Shown: in pieces, positions 56,094-64,000 of the stretch
Layout: the number at the start of each line of letters is the position of its first letter
Numbering within the stretch: position 1 is the first letter of the stretch
Assembly: GCF_000757845.1 (NCBI RefSeq)
Contig: NZ_CP007753.1
Location: forward strand, 1-64,000
Origin: Prochlorococcus sp. MIT 0604
Lineage (GTDB): Bacteria > Cyanobacteriota > Cyanobacteriia > PCC-6307 > Cyanobiaceae
Length of the DNA: 64,000 nucleotides
Direction: 5' to 3'
Notes under the pieces: model-generated
Databases searched by the model: none
Told to the model about the DNA's origin: nothing
The model's input: the letters and a program-made list of their open reading frames with translations, nothing else
Position numbers and translations under genes: made by a program

Positions 56094-58286
56094 TTAGTAA
56101 CTTAATTTGATTCTTTTTTTTGGACGAGATTGATATTCATAGATTGGCAAAATTCTAGTATTTGTAATCCACTCAATTGTTTTTAATCTTTTTCTTGATA
56201 CTTTGTACCTCGAAATAGTTTCATCTCGATTTTTTGCTAACTCAATAACAAAATAAGGAACTGATTCATAGGTCCACGCTTCTAATTCATGGAGGAATTC
56301 TGTGTCAGATAATTCCTTATAATTTTCGTTAATTAATTCTACTAGAGAGTCTTCAATCTCAATTCCAAAGGGTATTCCATCTTTCTGCAAGTAATGAATA
56401 ATTTCATGTGTTAAAGAAATACACATCGAATCAATATCATAAAAGTAATCTCCATTGATAATTATGTAATTATTTTTTTCGTTGTATTGAGCAACATATT
56501 TTTCAGACTCTGTTGTGTTTTTAATGATAAATAAGTCTATTTTCTTATCTATTATTAATTGCATTAATGCGCATAATTCTTCGAAAGTTCTATTGTTAGA
56601 AAATCTGGTAGTTTTTTTTAAATTTTCTAGAAGTTCAAAAAAATCCTGTAAATCTTTAATATGCCAATTTACCTTATCTTTAAATTTATTTAATTTGGTT
56701 TTTGACGAAAAATATCTACCACAAGATTGACTAAAAATATTTTCTAAATGATTAATTTGACTTCGTAATCCATATTCATCACTAATAAAATCTACTTTTT
56801 TAAAGTTAATAATCGCAGTCTTCTCAAAATCTTCAAATTTAAATTGACTAAACTTTTTTTCTAATAAAAATAAACGATTAATGTTTTGGTCGATAAATGG
56901 AAAGTTTGCGTTAGTTTTTTTTATTTTTTTAAAAATCCTAATGGCATCTTTAAACTGTTTTTTTGTTGTAAGAATCTCCCCTTGTAAAAATAAAAACTTT
57001 TCATCTTTATTTTTAATTTTTAAGGTTTTTTCAATTAGGTAATCGTATTCTTCTTGTTTCCCAAGGTAAGTTGCTAGATTTATTTGAATTTTAAAATATT
57101 CCGCATCTTCTGAAAAAATAAGAACTCCGATCATATATTTAAATGCTTCACTTAGTTGACCTTGGATTATTTTTAACTTTGCCAGATTAAAACAGATTTT
57201 CTCGTACTCTTTGTCATAGTATTCTGGATCCTGAATAAGATCCTTAAATTTAGTCCAGTATTGAATGGCAGATTTATAATCACCTACTTTTTCATATACT
57301 TTTGCTTGCAATTCAAGAATATCAAATTTTTTTTCTATAGATTCCTCTTTATCCCCTAAATTTAATCGGTTGAATTTATCTTCTAATTTTATTGAGAATG
57401 AAAGATCTTTAAGTGCATCATTACAATGGTTTAAATGATATTTGCATAGACCTCTGTAATAAAAAATACTAGAAAAATATTCAATACTTTCATCTTCATA
57501 TTTCATATTTCGAGTTATTTTTTCGTATATTTCTAATGCTTTTTGATAATTTTTTTCTTCAATAAAAGCAAATCCTTGTTCTGATATTTCTAAAACTTTT
57601 TTAACCTGCGCAAAAGATCTGATCTTTAGTGAAGCACAAGTTTCTAAGTTTATTTGTTGCAATTTTTCTTGTTCTTCTATCCTTTTTTGCTTTACCTTTT
57701 CATATTCTTTTTGTTTGAAATTTTCAAATGCCTCTTTTGCATCTACAAAATCATAATAATAATAAATTGTTTTTTCATCGAAGTCTAATTCCATTGCTTT
57801 GCAAAGATCTTCATTCGCTTTATGTAAATTTCCAAGTTTTTCATGAATTCTTCCTCTTAACGCTAAATATTTACCGTTATTAGGATTCAAATTAATTGCT
57901 TGATTTATATTTTGAAAGCGTTCTTCTGCACTTAATTTCCAATACTTATCAAACTTTATTTCTGTTAATGAACACCAGTAATATAAAAAATCATTTCGAG
58001 GAAAAAATTTATTTTCAGTATTTAATTTAATTGCAGAATTAAAGTCTTGATATGCATCTCTGTAGTAATCATCTGCCCATTCTGGACTAACAGGACCTTT
58101 ACTTTTTGTTTGAGTGACATGAAAAAAATTAGATAATCCTCGATAATAATGAGTCTTAAATTCAGAGGGATATAATTTCAGAGATTTTTCAAAGGAATTC
58201 ATTGCTTCCCAAAATGACCCACTTTCAAATTCTTTCAAACCTTGCTCAAAGAAAAAGTCGTTTTCATTTTTAGATTTATTTACCAT
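56094..58286 (-). CDS. TPR protein with C-terminal HExxH metallopeptidase-like domain
   Basis: The 730-residue protein has many TPR-like helical repeats (about residues 8-450) and a C-terminal domain with THEIIHYLQ, giving H627-E628-x-x-H631, the zinc-peptidase signature. A downstream ELEAWTYES could supply the third ligand. No signal peptide is visible, so it should be cytoplasmic. Similar TPR-peptidase fusions occur in stress or defence contexts, but I cannot name a family. It is the chief cargo of the flv3 insert and is very AT-rich. Confidence 0.78.
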   Translation of the reverse strand: MVNKSKNENDFFFEQGLKEFESGSFWEAMNSFEKSLKLYPSEFKTHYYRGLSNFFHVTQTKSKGPVSPEWADDYYRDAYQDFNSAIKLNTENKFFPRNDFLYYWCSLTEIKFDKYWKLSAEERFQNINQAINLNPNNGKYLALRGRIHEKLGNLHKANEDLCKAMELDFDEKTIYYYYDFVDAKEAFENFKQKEYEKVKQKRIEEQEKLQQINLETCASLKIRSFAQVKKVLEISEQGFAFIEEKNYQKALEIYEKITRNMKYEDESIEYFSSIFYYRGLCKYHLNHCNDALKDLSFSIKLEDKFNRLNLGDKEESIEKKFDILELQAKVYEKVGDYKSAIQYWTKFKDLIQDPEYYDKEYEKICFNLAKLKIIQGQLSEAFKYMIGVLIFSEDAEYFKIQINLATYLGKQEEYDYLIEKTLKIKNKDEKFLFLQGEILTTKKQFKDAIRIFKKIKKTNANFPFIDQNINRLFLLEKKFSQFKFEDFEKTAIINFKKVDFISDEYGLRSQINHLENIFSQSCGRYFSSKTKLNKFKDKVNWHIKDLQDFFELLENLKKTTRFSNNRTFEELCALMQLIIDKKIDLFIIKNTTESEKYVAQYNEKNNYIIINGDYFYDIDSMCISLTHEIIHYLQKDGIPFGIEIEDSLVELINENYKELSDTEFLHELEAWTYESVPYFVIELAKNRDETISRYKVSRKRLKTIEWITNTRILPIYEYQSRPKKRIKLSY

Positions 58287-58412
58287 TCTTTTAAATTAAA
58301 ATTTCGGAAATTTTGAAATTTATTAATCCCTTTTATTAAGTAAATTTGTTTTTATTAGTAGAAATTATAAAGAATTTTCCATTTCTTAGATATTTTAAAA
58401 TCATAAAAGATT

Positions 58413-58637
58413 TTATTTAAAAAGTATCGGAATTATAAGTATTCCTAAACCGGCAACAAGAAAACCTAGAGGAGGAAAAATTGCAATAAGAAGACCGCAA
58501 AAAAGACAGAAAATCCAAAGTAGAATATTTCCAAACTTTTCTAATTTAGTAGATTCGTGTATGTGAATACTGGGTGGTTGAGGTTTTACGAATAAGTGAT
58601 CTCTGTTAAAAGTTTTTTCATTTGAATTCCTAGACAT
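58413..58637 (-). CDS. Small membrane protein in the flv3 insert
   Basis: A 74-residue protein with a hydrophilic N-terminus (about 30 residues, containing HLFVKPQPPSIHIHES) and two hydrophobic helices (LLWIFCLFCGLLIAIF and LGFLVAGLGILIIPIL) split by a PPLG turn. It is the first cargo gene after the flv3-side end. Function unknown. Confidence 0.68.
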   Translation of the reverse strand: MSRNSNEKTFNRDHLFVKPQPPSIHIHESTKLEKFGNILLWIFCLFCGLLIAIFPPLGFLVAGLGILIIPILFK

Positions 58638-58867
58638 TTAATTATCTATAAGTTAATAAACATTTTTTGAATTATAAGAAGTAAAAAATAAATGGCATTA
58701 TTACATATCCATGTTGAGATCAATTTTCAACGGATTTTCAACTATAAATCAAAAAAAACTTAGTTATAACTTGAATCTATATTTTTTTCAACTGAATTTA
58801 AAAGTATAATTTTTTTATTTGAACTTAGTGATACCAATGGATTTTAAGTCTTTAGATGCTAAATCAT
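58638..58867 (-). repeat. flv3-side end of the flv3 insert
   Basis: The dimer AATTTTCAACG/GATTTTCAACT lies at 58722-58743, TAGTTATAACTTGAATCTAT at 58761-58780 (compare 47034-47053), a single TTTTTTCAACT at 58783-58793, and the 12-mer TAGTGATACCAA at 58826-58837. The flv3 gene end follows at 58868. No gene is seen here. Confidence 0.8.
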
Positions 58868-58869
58868 TT

Positions 58870-60645
58870 CTAATAGTGATTAGCAACTTTTCTGTGATGA
58901 ACTGCTGTCTTGCATGTTAAGTCAGAAACATTACCATTTTCAACAATTCCGTAAATTATCCAATGGTCTGGAGTTTCCAGTCTTGAACTGACTTTACAAT
59001 CTAAAAAGGCGAGTGAATCTGAGAGGACTGGTCCTCCTTCAGCGATATTGCTAATTACATCTACATCTGCAAATCTATCAGCTCCAGGGGCAAATCTTTT
59101 TAAAAAATGTCTGAACATTTTTTGATAGTTATCTTCTCTCAAGATATTCACAACAAAACCTTTCCCAACTTGCATATATGATTCAATAGCTCTATCTTTT
59201 GCTACTGCAACTGTAATACCTGGCGGAGAAAAGCTTGCTTGACTAACCCAACTTGCGACCATTGCACTTTGTCTAAATGTCGAACCTTCCCCTTGGCTCG
59301 CTGTTACGACATACAATCCTCCACTTAATCTACCTAACGCTTTATCTAAATTAGAATCAAGGCTCTTCATAGAGGCAATATTTTTCTTTTTATTGATCAA
59401 TTGACCTAAGTCAGTTCCAGCTTCTTCGAATTGTTGATAAACAATGGGATCTGGAATATTTTTGACTCTTAAGGGGGAGAAAGCTTCTTTTTGGCCAAGT
59501 TCTCTTAATTTATTTGCTAAGGAATCTATTGGTTCATCATTTCCACCAAATGCATCATAGACTGCTGTAAATTGTTTTGGTTTAAGTGCTGCAAATAAAG
59601 TACCGAGAGATTCTTTTAATTCATTATCTGAATCCACTGGCCATGTGGGAATTACTACTGCTTTTGATTCGGAAATTAAACTTGTTAATTCTTGCGGGTC
59701 AGAAGATCTTAAATCAATTAATTGAACCTGTGCATCTGCTTTACTTATTCCATGTGATATCGCTTGACTTAGTCGATCACAATAACCATAGTCGCTTATA
59801 TAGCAGACTGATACAAAATCATTACCTTTGCTTTTATTGCTACTCCATTCTAGATATTTCCCTTTCCAAAAATTGACTTGATTATGTAACAAAGGCCCAT
59901 GTCCAACAGCAATTGTTTTTAACTCAGGTAGTTTATCTATTCTTTTAATTGCCTGCATAACGCTTCTAGCGTTTGGACCCATAAGGCAATCGTAATAAAA
60001 CCGGAAATCATCGTATATTTCTTTTTGATCGGTGTCAAAAAATTCTTCAGAACAATAATGGAGTCCAAATGCATCGCATGTGTAGAGAACATGTGTTCCG
60101 TGATCATATGAAAATATGGTATCTGGCCAATGTAAATTTGGTGCACTTATGAATTCAATATTATGTTCTAAACCACTATTAGGATTAGTTCCAAGATTTA
60201 AAAACTCTCCACTTTTAACCTCTAGACGCTTAAAGGGAATATGTATTTGGTCTTCAATAAATTTAAGGGCTAATTTTGATCCAACTACTGTGATATTTTC
60301 GTTTAATTCTAAAAGATTACCTATTAAACCAGAATGATCAGGTTCTGTATGGCTTGTAATTAAATAATCAACTTCTTGTGGATTTACCTTTTTCAGTAAT
60401 TCTTCAAACCATAATTCTTCGAACTTTGCATGACTAGTATCAATTATTGCTAGTTTCTCGCCTTTAATAATAAAACTATTGTAAGTAGTTCCGTTTCTTA
60501 AACCAAATTCAATATCAAATCTACTGCGATCCCAATCCAAAGATCTTATGGCACAAGAATCATCGGAAAAGTTTTGAGATTGAACCGTCAACTTGTTTTT
60601 AGTTTGTGCCAATTTAGAATTACTTGTCTGGGCAGAGGCTATCAT
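58870..60645 (-). CDS. flv3: Flavodiiron protein, Flv3 type
   Basis: A 591-residue three-domain flavodiiron protein with the full diiron motif: H99-x-E101-x-D103-H104 (TSHTEPDHSG). Flavodoxin and flavin-reductase domains follow, the latter with VASWVSQASFSPPG shared with Flv1. Flv3 with Flv1 reduces oxygen to water and protects photosystem I under changing light. Its last codons (KVANHY) lie in the sequence duplicated at 55861, yet the protein is intact. Confidence 0.94.
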   Translation of the reverse strand: MIASAQTSNSKLAQTKNKLTVQSQNFSDDSCAIRSLDWDRSRFDIEFGLRNGTTYNSFIIKGEKLAIIDTSHAKFEELWFEELLKKVNPQEVDYLITSHTEPDHSGLIGNLLELNENITVVGSKLALKFIEDQIHIPFKRLEVKSGEFLNLGTNPNSGLEHNIEFISAPNLHWPDTIFSYDHGTHVLYTCDAFGLHYCSEEFFDTDQKEIYDDFRFYYDCLMGPNARSVMQAIKRIDKLPELKTIAVGHGPLLHNQVNFWKGKYLEWSSNKSKGNDFVSVCYISDYGYCDRLSQAISHGISKADAQVQLIDLRSSDPQELTSLISESKAVVIPTWPVDSDNELKESLGTLFAALKPKQFTAVYDAFGGNDEPIDSLANKLRELGQKEAFSPLRVKNIPDPIVYQQFEEAGTDLGQLINKKKNIASMKSLDSNLDKALGRLSGGLYVVTASQGEGSTFRQSAMVASWVSQASFSPPGITVAVAKDRAIESYMQVGKGFVVNILREDNYQKMFRHFLKRFAPGADRFADVDVISNIAEGGPVLSDSLAFLDCKVSSRLETPDHWIIYGIVENGNVSDLTCKTAVHHRKVANHY

Positions 60646-60764
60646 AGAATAATTAGCTTTATAAATTAACTTTAGTTATATAGAATATAAATTCGCGTGA
60701 TTATTTTTGCGAAATAACCGAAATTACGCTTTTCTTTAATTTTTAATCTTCTTATTCTGGATAA

Positions 60765-63425
60765 ATGACATCTCAACTAATTAAAAAAATAGTTACTGGA
60801 GATGAGATAAGAAATGCTTTTTTGCAATTTTACAGTCAAAAATTACATAAAATCATCCCAAGTGCATCTTTGATTCCAGATGACCCTACGGTTATGCTCA
60901 CAATTGCAGGAATGCTACCTTTTAAACCAGTTTTTTTAGGTTTAAAAGAAAGACCATCAAAAAGGGCTACATCTAGCCAAAAGTGCATCAGAACAAACGA
61001 TATAGAAAACGTTGGAGTTACAGCTAGACACCACACTTTTTTTGAAATGCTTGGTAATTTCTCTTTTGGAGATTATTTTAAACATGAGGCTATTAAATGG
61101 GCTTGGGAGTTAGTTACTAATATCTATCAACTTTCTGTTGAAAATATAATTGTGAGTGTTTTCCACGAAGACGAAGAGTCTGCAAAAATTTGGAGAGATG
61201 AAATTGGTATTCATCCAGATAGGATAGTGAAACTAGGTGATGAAGATAATTTTTGGTCATCTGGCAAAACAGGTCCATGTGGACCTTGTTCAGAACTTTA
61301 TTATGATTTTCATCCTGAAAAGGGTCTGCACAATATTGATTTAGAAGATGGAGATCGTTTTATTGAATTTTATAATCTTGTTTTTATGCAATATAATCGT
61401 GATTCTAATGGAAAATTGACAGATTTAAAATTTAAAAATATTGATACAGGGATGGGTCTTGAAAGGATGGCTCAAATATTACAAAAAAAGCAAAATAATT
61501 ATGAGACAGATTTAATTTTTCCTATTATTCAAAAAATTTGCGAGATTGCAAATATTGATTATTTTTCTTCAGATGATAAAAACAAAATTTCTTTAAAAAT
61601 CATTGGTGATCATACAAGAGCTGTTATTCATTTAATTTCTGATGGCGTAGCAGCAAGTAATCTCGGCAGGGGATATATTTTAAGAAGGCTCATTAGAAGA
61701 ATGGTCAGACATGGCAGATTATTAGGTATAACAAATGAATTTTTACCTAATATTGCTACTGTCGGAATCAATTTAATGCAAAATAATTATCCTGAGTTAA
61801 AAAATAATAATGATTTAATTTTGAATGAGATAAAAATTGAAGAAATAAGATTTAGGGAAACTCTTGAAAGAGGAGAGAAATTGCTAGATGAGTTAATTTC
61901 TTCAGGGCAGAAATTAATTTCTGGTTTTAAAGCTTTTGAACTTTATGATACTTACGGATTTCCTTTAGAACTTACTGTAGAAATTGCTGAAGAAAATAGT
62001 ATCAGTGTTGATGTAAAGGGTTTTGAAGAAGAAATGAATGCACAAAAAGAGAGAGCTAAAGCTGCTTCAACTAACATTGATTTGACATTAGAGGGATCAT
62101 TAGAGCGAGAAATAGATCTTTTTAACAAAACTGTTTTTAATGGTTATAATTCACTCCTTTCGGAAGCTGAAATCAAGGGTATATTCCTGGATTCAACATT
62201 AGTTAAGCAAGCAAGTGAAGGTCAGAAAGTTTTAATTGTTCTTGATCAGACAACTTTTTATGGAGAATCTGGCGGGCAAGTTGGTGATATTGGAACGATA
62301 TTTTCAAAAGATGTAGAGGTTTTGGTTGATAATGTTATTCGAAAGAAAAATGTTTTTTTACATTATGGAACGATCAAAAAAGGAATATTAACTATTGGAC
62401 AAAAAGTTAAGACTAATGTTAGCTCCTCTAACAGAGCTAAGGCTGCTGCAAATCATACAGCTACTCATTTATTACAATCTGCACTTAAATCAGTTGTTAA
62501 TGAAAGTGTTGGACAAAAAGGTTCATTGGTAGCCTTTAATAAATTACGATTTGACTTTAATTCCTCTAATCCTATTTCTAAAGATCAAATTTCTAAGATT
62601 GAGACTTTAGTTAACTCTTGGATTATGGAAAATCATGCCCTAGAAATAAAAAATATGACTAAGAGTAAGGCTCTTGAAAAGGGCGCAGTCGCCATGTTTG
62701 GAGAAAAATATGATGATGTAGTCCGCGTTGTTAATGTACCTGGAGTTTCAATGGAACTTTGTGGTGGCACACATGTTAAAACTACATCTGAATTAGGTTC
62801 TTTCAAAATAATTAGTGAGGAAGGAATCTCAGCTGGAGTCAGAAGAATCGAAGCATTATCAGGTCAATCAGCATTAGACTATTTCAGTGATAGAAATGCT
62901 TTAGTAAATCAACTAAGTGATTTGTTAAAAGCAAATCCTAATCAACTTTTTGAAAGGGTTAATAATTTGCAAGCAGAGCTTATTAATAAGAATAAAGAGA
63001 TACAAAAAATGAAAGATGAAATTGCATATTTTAAATACTCTTCTATAAAATCATCCGCAGAAATAGTAAATTCTTTTTCAATTTTGGTAAATCAGATTGA
63101 TGGCTTAGATGGGAATTCTTTGCAATCTGCAGCACTTAATTTAACTTCTCATTTAGGAAATAAAGCAATAGTGATTCTTGGGGGAATACCAAATCCAGAA
63201 AATAGAAAGTTGTTATTTGTAGTTTCTTTAGGTGATGATGTAGTAAAAATAGGATTACATGCAGGTAAATTAATTAATGAGATTGCAAGAATTTGTTCGG
63301 GAGGTGGAGGAGGAAAGCCTAACTTTGCTCAAGCAGGTGCTAAAGATATTGATAAGTTAGGTGATGCTCTAGATTATGCTAAAAATTATTTGCAAAAAAC
63401 ATTAGATAGTTATTCTGATAAATAA
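60765..63425 (+). CDS. alaS: Alanyl-tRNA synthetase
   Basis: AlaRS charges tRNA-Ala. The 886-residue protein has the class II catalytic core ([19 protein letters not shown]), the GMGLERMA motif 3 region, the editing domain with HTATHLLQ and CGGTHV zinc-site histidines and cysteine, and the C-Ala domain ending in [13 protein letters not shown]. Complete. It converges on speA with a 16-base overlap. Confidence 0.97.
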   Translation: MTSQLIKKIVTGDEIRNAFLQFYSQKLHKIIPSASLIPDDPTVMLTIAGMLPFKPVFLGLKERPSKRATSSQKCIRTNDIENVGVTARHHTFFEMLGNFSFGDYFKHEAIKWAWELVTNIYQLSVENIIVSVFHEDEESAKIWRDEIGIHPDRIVKLGDEDNFWSSGKTGPCGPCSELYYDFHPEKGLHNIDLEDGDRFIEFYNLVFMQYNRDSNGKLTDLKFKNIDTGMGLERMAQILQKKQNNYETDLIFPIIQKICEIANIDYFSSDDKNKISLKIIGDHTRAVIHLISDGVAASNLGRGYILRRLIRRMVRHGRLLGITNEFLPNIATVGINLMQNNYPELKNNNDLILNEIKIEEIRFRETLERGEKLLDELISSGQKLISGFKAFELYDTYGFPLELTVEIAEENSISVDVKGFEEEMNAQKERAKAASTNIDLTLEGSLEREIDLFNKTVFNGYNSLLSEAEIKGIFLDSTLVKQASEGQKVLIVLDQTTFYGESGGQVGDIGTIFSKDVEVLVDNVIRKKNVFLHYGTIKKGILTIGQKVKTNVSSSNRAKAAANHTATHLLQSALKSVVNESVGQKGSLVAFNKLRFDFNSSNPISKDQISKIETLVNSWIMENHALEIKNMTKSKALEKGAVAMFGEKYDDVVRVVNVPGVSMELCGGTHVKTTSELGSFKIISEEGISAGVRRIEALSGQSALDYFSDRNALVNQLSDLLKANPNQLFERVNNLQAELINKNKEIQKMKDEIAYFKYSSIKSSAEIVNSFSILVNQIDGLDGNSLQSAALNLTSHLGNKAIVILGGIPNPENRKLLFVVSLGDDVVKIGLHAGKLINEIARICSGGGGGKPNFAQAGAKDIDKLGDALDYAKNYLQKTLDSYSDK

Positions 63426-64000
63426 CTACTTTTTCTGAGACTAATTTCGATTTGATCCATTAATTTCCTTGCTTCTTCAATAGTTAATTTTTTTTGATCA
63501 ATTGCTGATTCAGTATTAATTCTTATAGATTCAACCAAAGAAGCTGAGCTATAATCTAACAATTGTAAAATTTCAGATTTACTGTCCTCTTTAATAATAT
63601 TTTTGACCTTGTATGAATCATCTTGATTTATGTCTATATAAACAACGTTTGTACTGCCAAATAAATTGTGCAAGTTTCCTAATGCTTCTTGATAGGCTCC
63701 AGTCATAAAAATTCCAACTAGATAATCTTTATCTTTCTCTGGCTTATGTAAATTTAGTAATGATTTAATTTTTCCATCATCAATAAAATTATTTAGTTTC
63801 CCATCTGAATCACAAGTTAAATCTGCAAAGTTGCCTTTGCAGAACGGCTCCTCTAAGTGCCTGTGTATTGGTACTATTGGAAAAATCTGATTTATTGCCC
63901 AGCTATCGGGAATAGATTTAAAGATAGATAAATTTGCATAATAAGTTGATGCAAGAGTTTCTGTAATTTCAGATAAATCAGGGTGATTGATTTCATCATT
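63410..64000 (-). CDS. speA: Biosynthetic arginine decarboxylase, C-terminal part
   Basis: The gene runs off the right edge of the window. The visible 196 residues include [20 protein letters not shown], the G[19 protein letters not shown] motif and the helical C-terminus of SpeA. SpeA makes agmatine from arginine for polyamine synthesis with PLP. The N-terminal PLP lysine is outside the window. The frame has no stop up to position 64000. Confidence 0.92.
   Translation of the reverse strand, partial: NDEINHPDLSEITETLASTYYANLSIFKSIPDSWAINQIFPIVPIHRHLEEPFCKGNFADLTCDSDGKLNNFIDDGKIKSLLNLHKPEKDKDYLVGIFMTGAYQEALGNLHNLFGSTNVVYIDINQDDSYKVKNIIKEDSKSEILQLLDYSSASLVESIRINTESAIDQKKLTIEEARKLMDQIEISLRKSSYLSE

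Larger units (their letters stand above)
55861..58898 (-). mobile_element. 3-kb insert at the flv3 3' end, same architecture as the guaA cassettes
   Basis: The segment is bounded by direct copies of the flv3 gene end (58868-58898 and 55861-55891), each carrying TTCTAATAGTG-TTAG. Both ends hold 11-bp tandem dimers of (A/C)GTTGAAAATC and one exact TTGGTATCACTA 12-mer. Cargo is a TPR-metallopeptidase and a small membrane protein. Without it, flv3 would lie some 15-20 bases from flv1. No recombinase gene is present. Confidence 0.7.

Noticed and set aside
56515-56730. Plus-strand frame inside the TPR-peptidase gene
   Set aside because: Shadow of an AT-rich coding region without its own signals.

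Overview
The window is AT-rich and densely packed, with short gaps, many overlapping gene ends and frequent TTG starts. Gene content and order (dnaN, PRC-barrel protein, purL, purF, a topoisomerase A subunit, queG, nusB, ftsY, argH, grpE-dnaJ, murB-murC, gap2, guaA, PBP2, flv1/flv3, alaS, speA) match what I remember of the start of high-light Prochlorococcus chromosomes. That assignment is recognition from memory, not a search. The first ~170 bases hold DnaA-box-like words upstream of dnaN.

From 1 to 34.7 kb the genes are housekeeping and conserved picocyanobacterial ones: replication clamp, purine synthesis, tRNA modification, NusB, FtsY, an RsbU-like phosphatase, arginine synthesis, a glycine-rich RNA-binding protein, chaperones, RsgA, cell wall synthesis, Gap2, ThiL, a CYP38/TLP40-like cyclophilin, EF-P and AccB, PdxA, an HNH nuclease, an aminotransferase and CbiD. 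guaA (34783-36369) ends this block.

From 36.35 to about 49.95 kb lies an accessory block made of tandem cassettes. The 3' end of guaA, with core ACTATTGAGTGGGAAT, recurs at 42160 and 47001, and in decayed form near 49930. Each cassette has its own 11-bp word in head-to-tail dimers: GGTTTCCCTCA in A, GGTTACACGTG in B, GGTTTTACGTG in C and a diverged AGTTTGTTGTC in the last. In A and B the same word lies at both ends. Spacings are fixed: the last left dimer is followed, at exactly +21, by a 31-bp inverted repeat in four modules, and the right dimer is followed, at exactly +71, by the guaA core in both A and B. Cassette A carries a type IIG-like restriction-methylase and small secreted proteins. 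B carries two paralogous unknown proteins and a nuclease-helicase with seven helicase-associated repeats. C carries a stand-alone DnaB-type ATPase, followed by a TPR-sulfotransferase. No integrase or transposase gene is visible.

From 50 to 64 kb the core resumes with a Cas4/RecB-like nuclease, a one-helix membrane protein, PBP2 and an FMN reductase. The flavodiiron pair flv3-flv1 is split by a 3-kb insert (55861-58898). The insert is flanked by a duplication of the flv3 3' end, has 11-bp dimers at both ends, and shares an exact 12-mer (TTGGTATCACTA) with the right end of cassette A. It carries a TPR-metallopeptidase and a small membrane protein. alaS and a truncated speA end the window.

The main candidate for an undescribed system is this family of apparently integrase-less cassettes at the 3' ends of guaA and flv3. 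Their architecture suggests integration by a tyrosine recombinase supplied in trans, with private arm-type sites and defence-like cargo.
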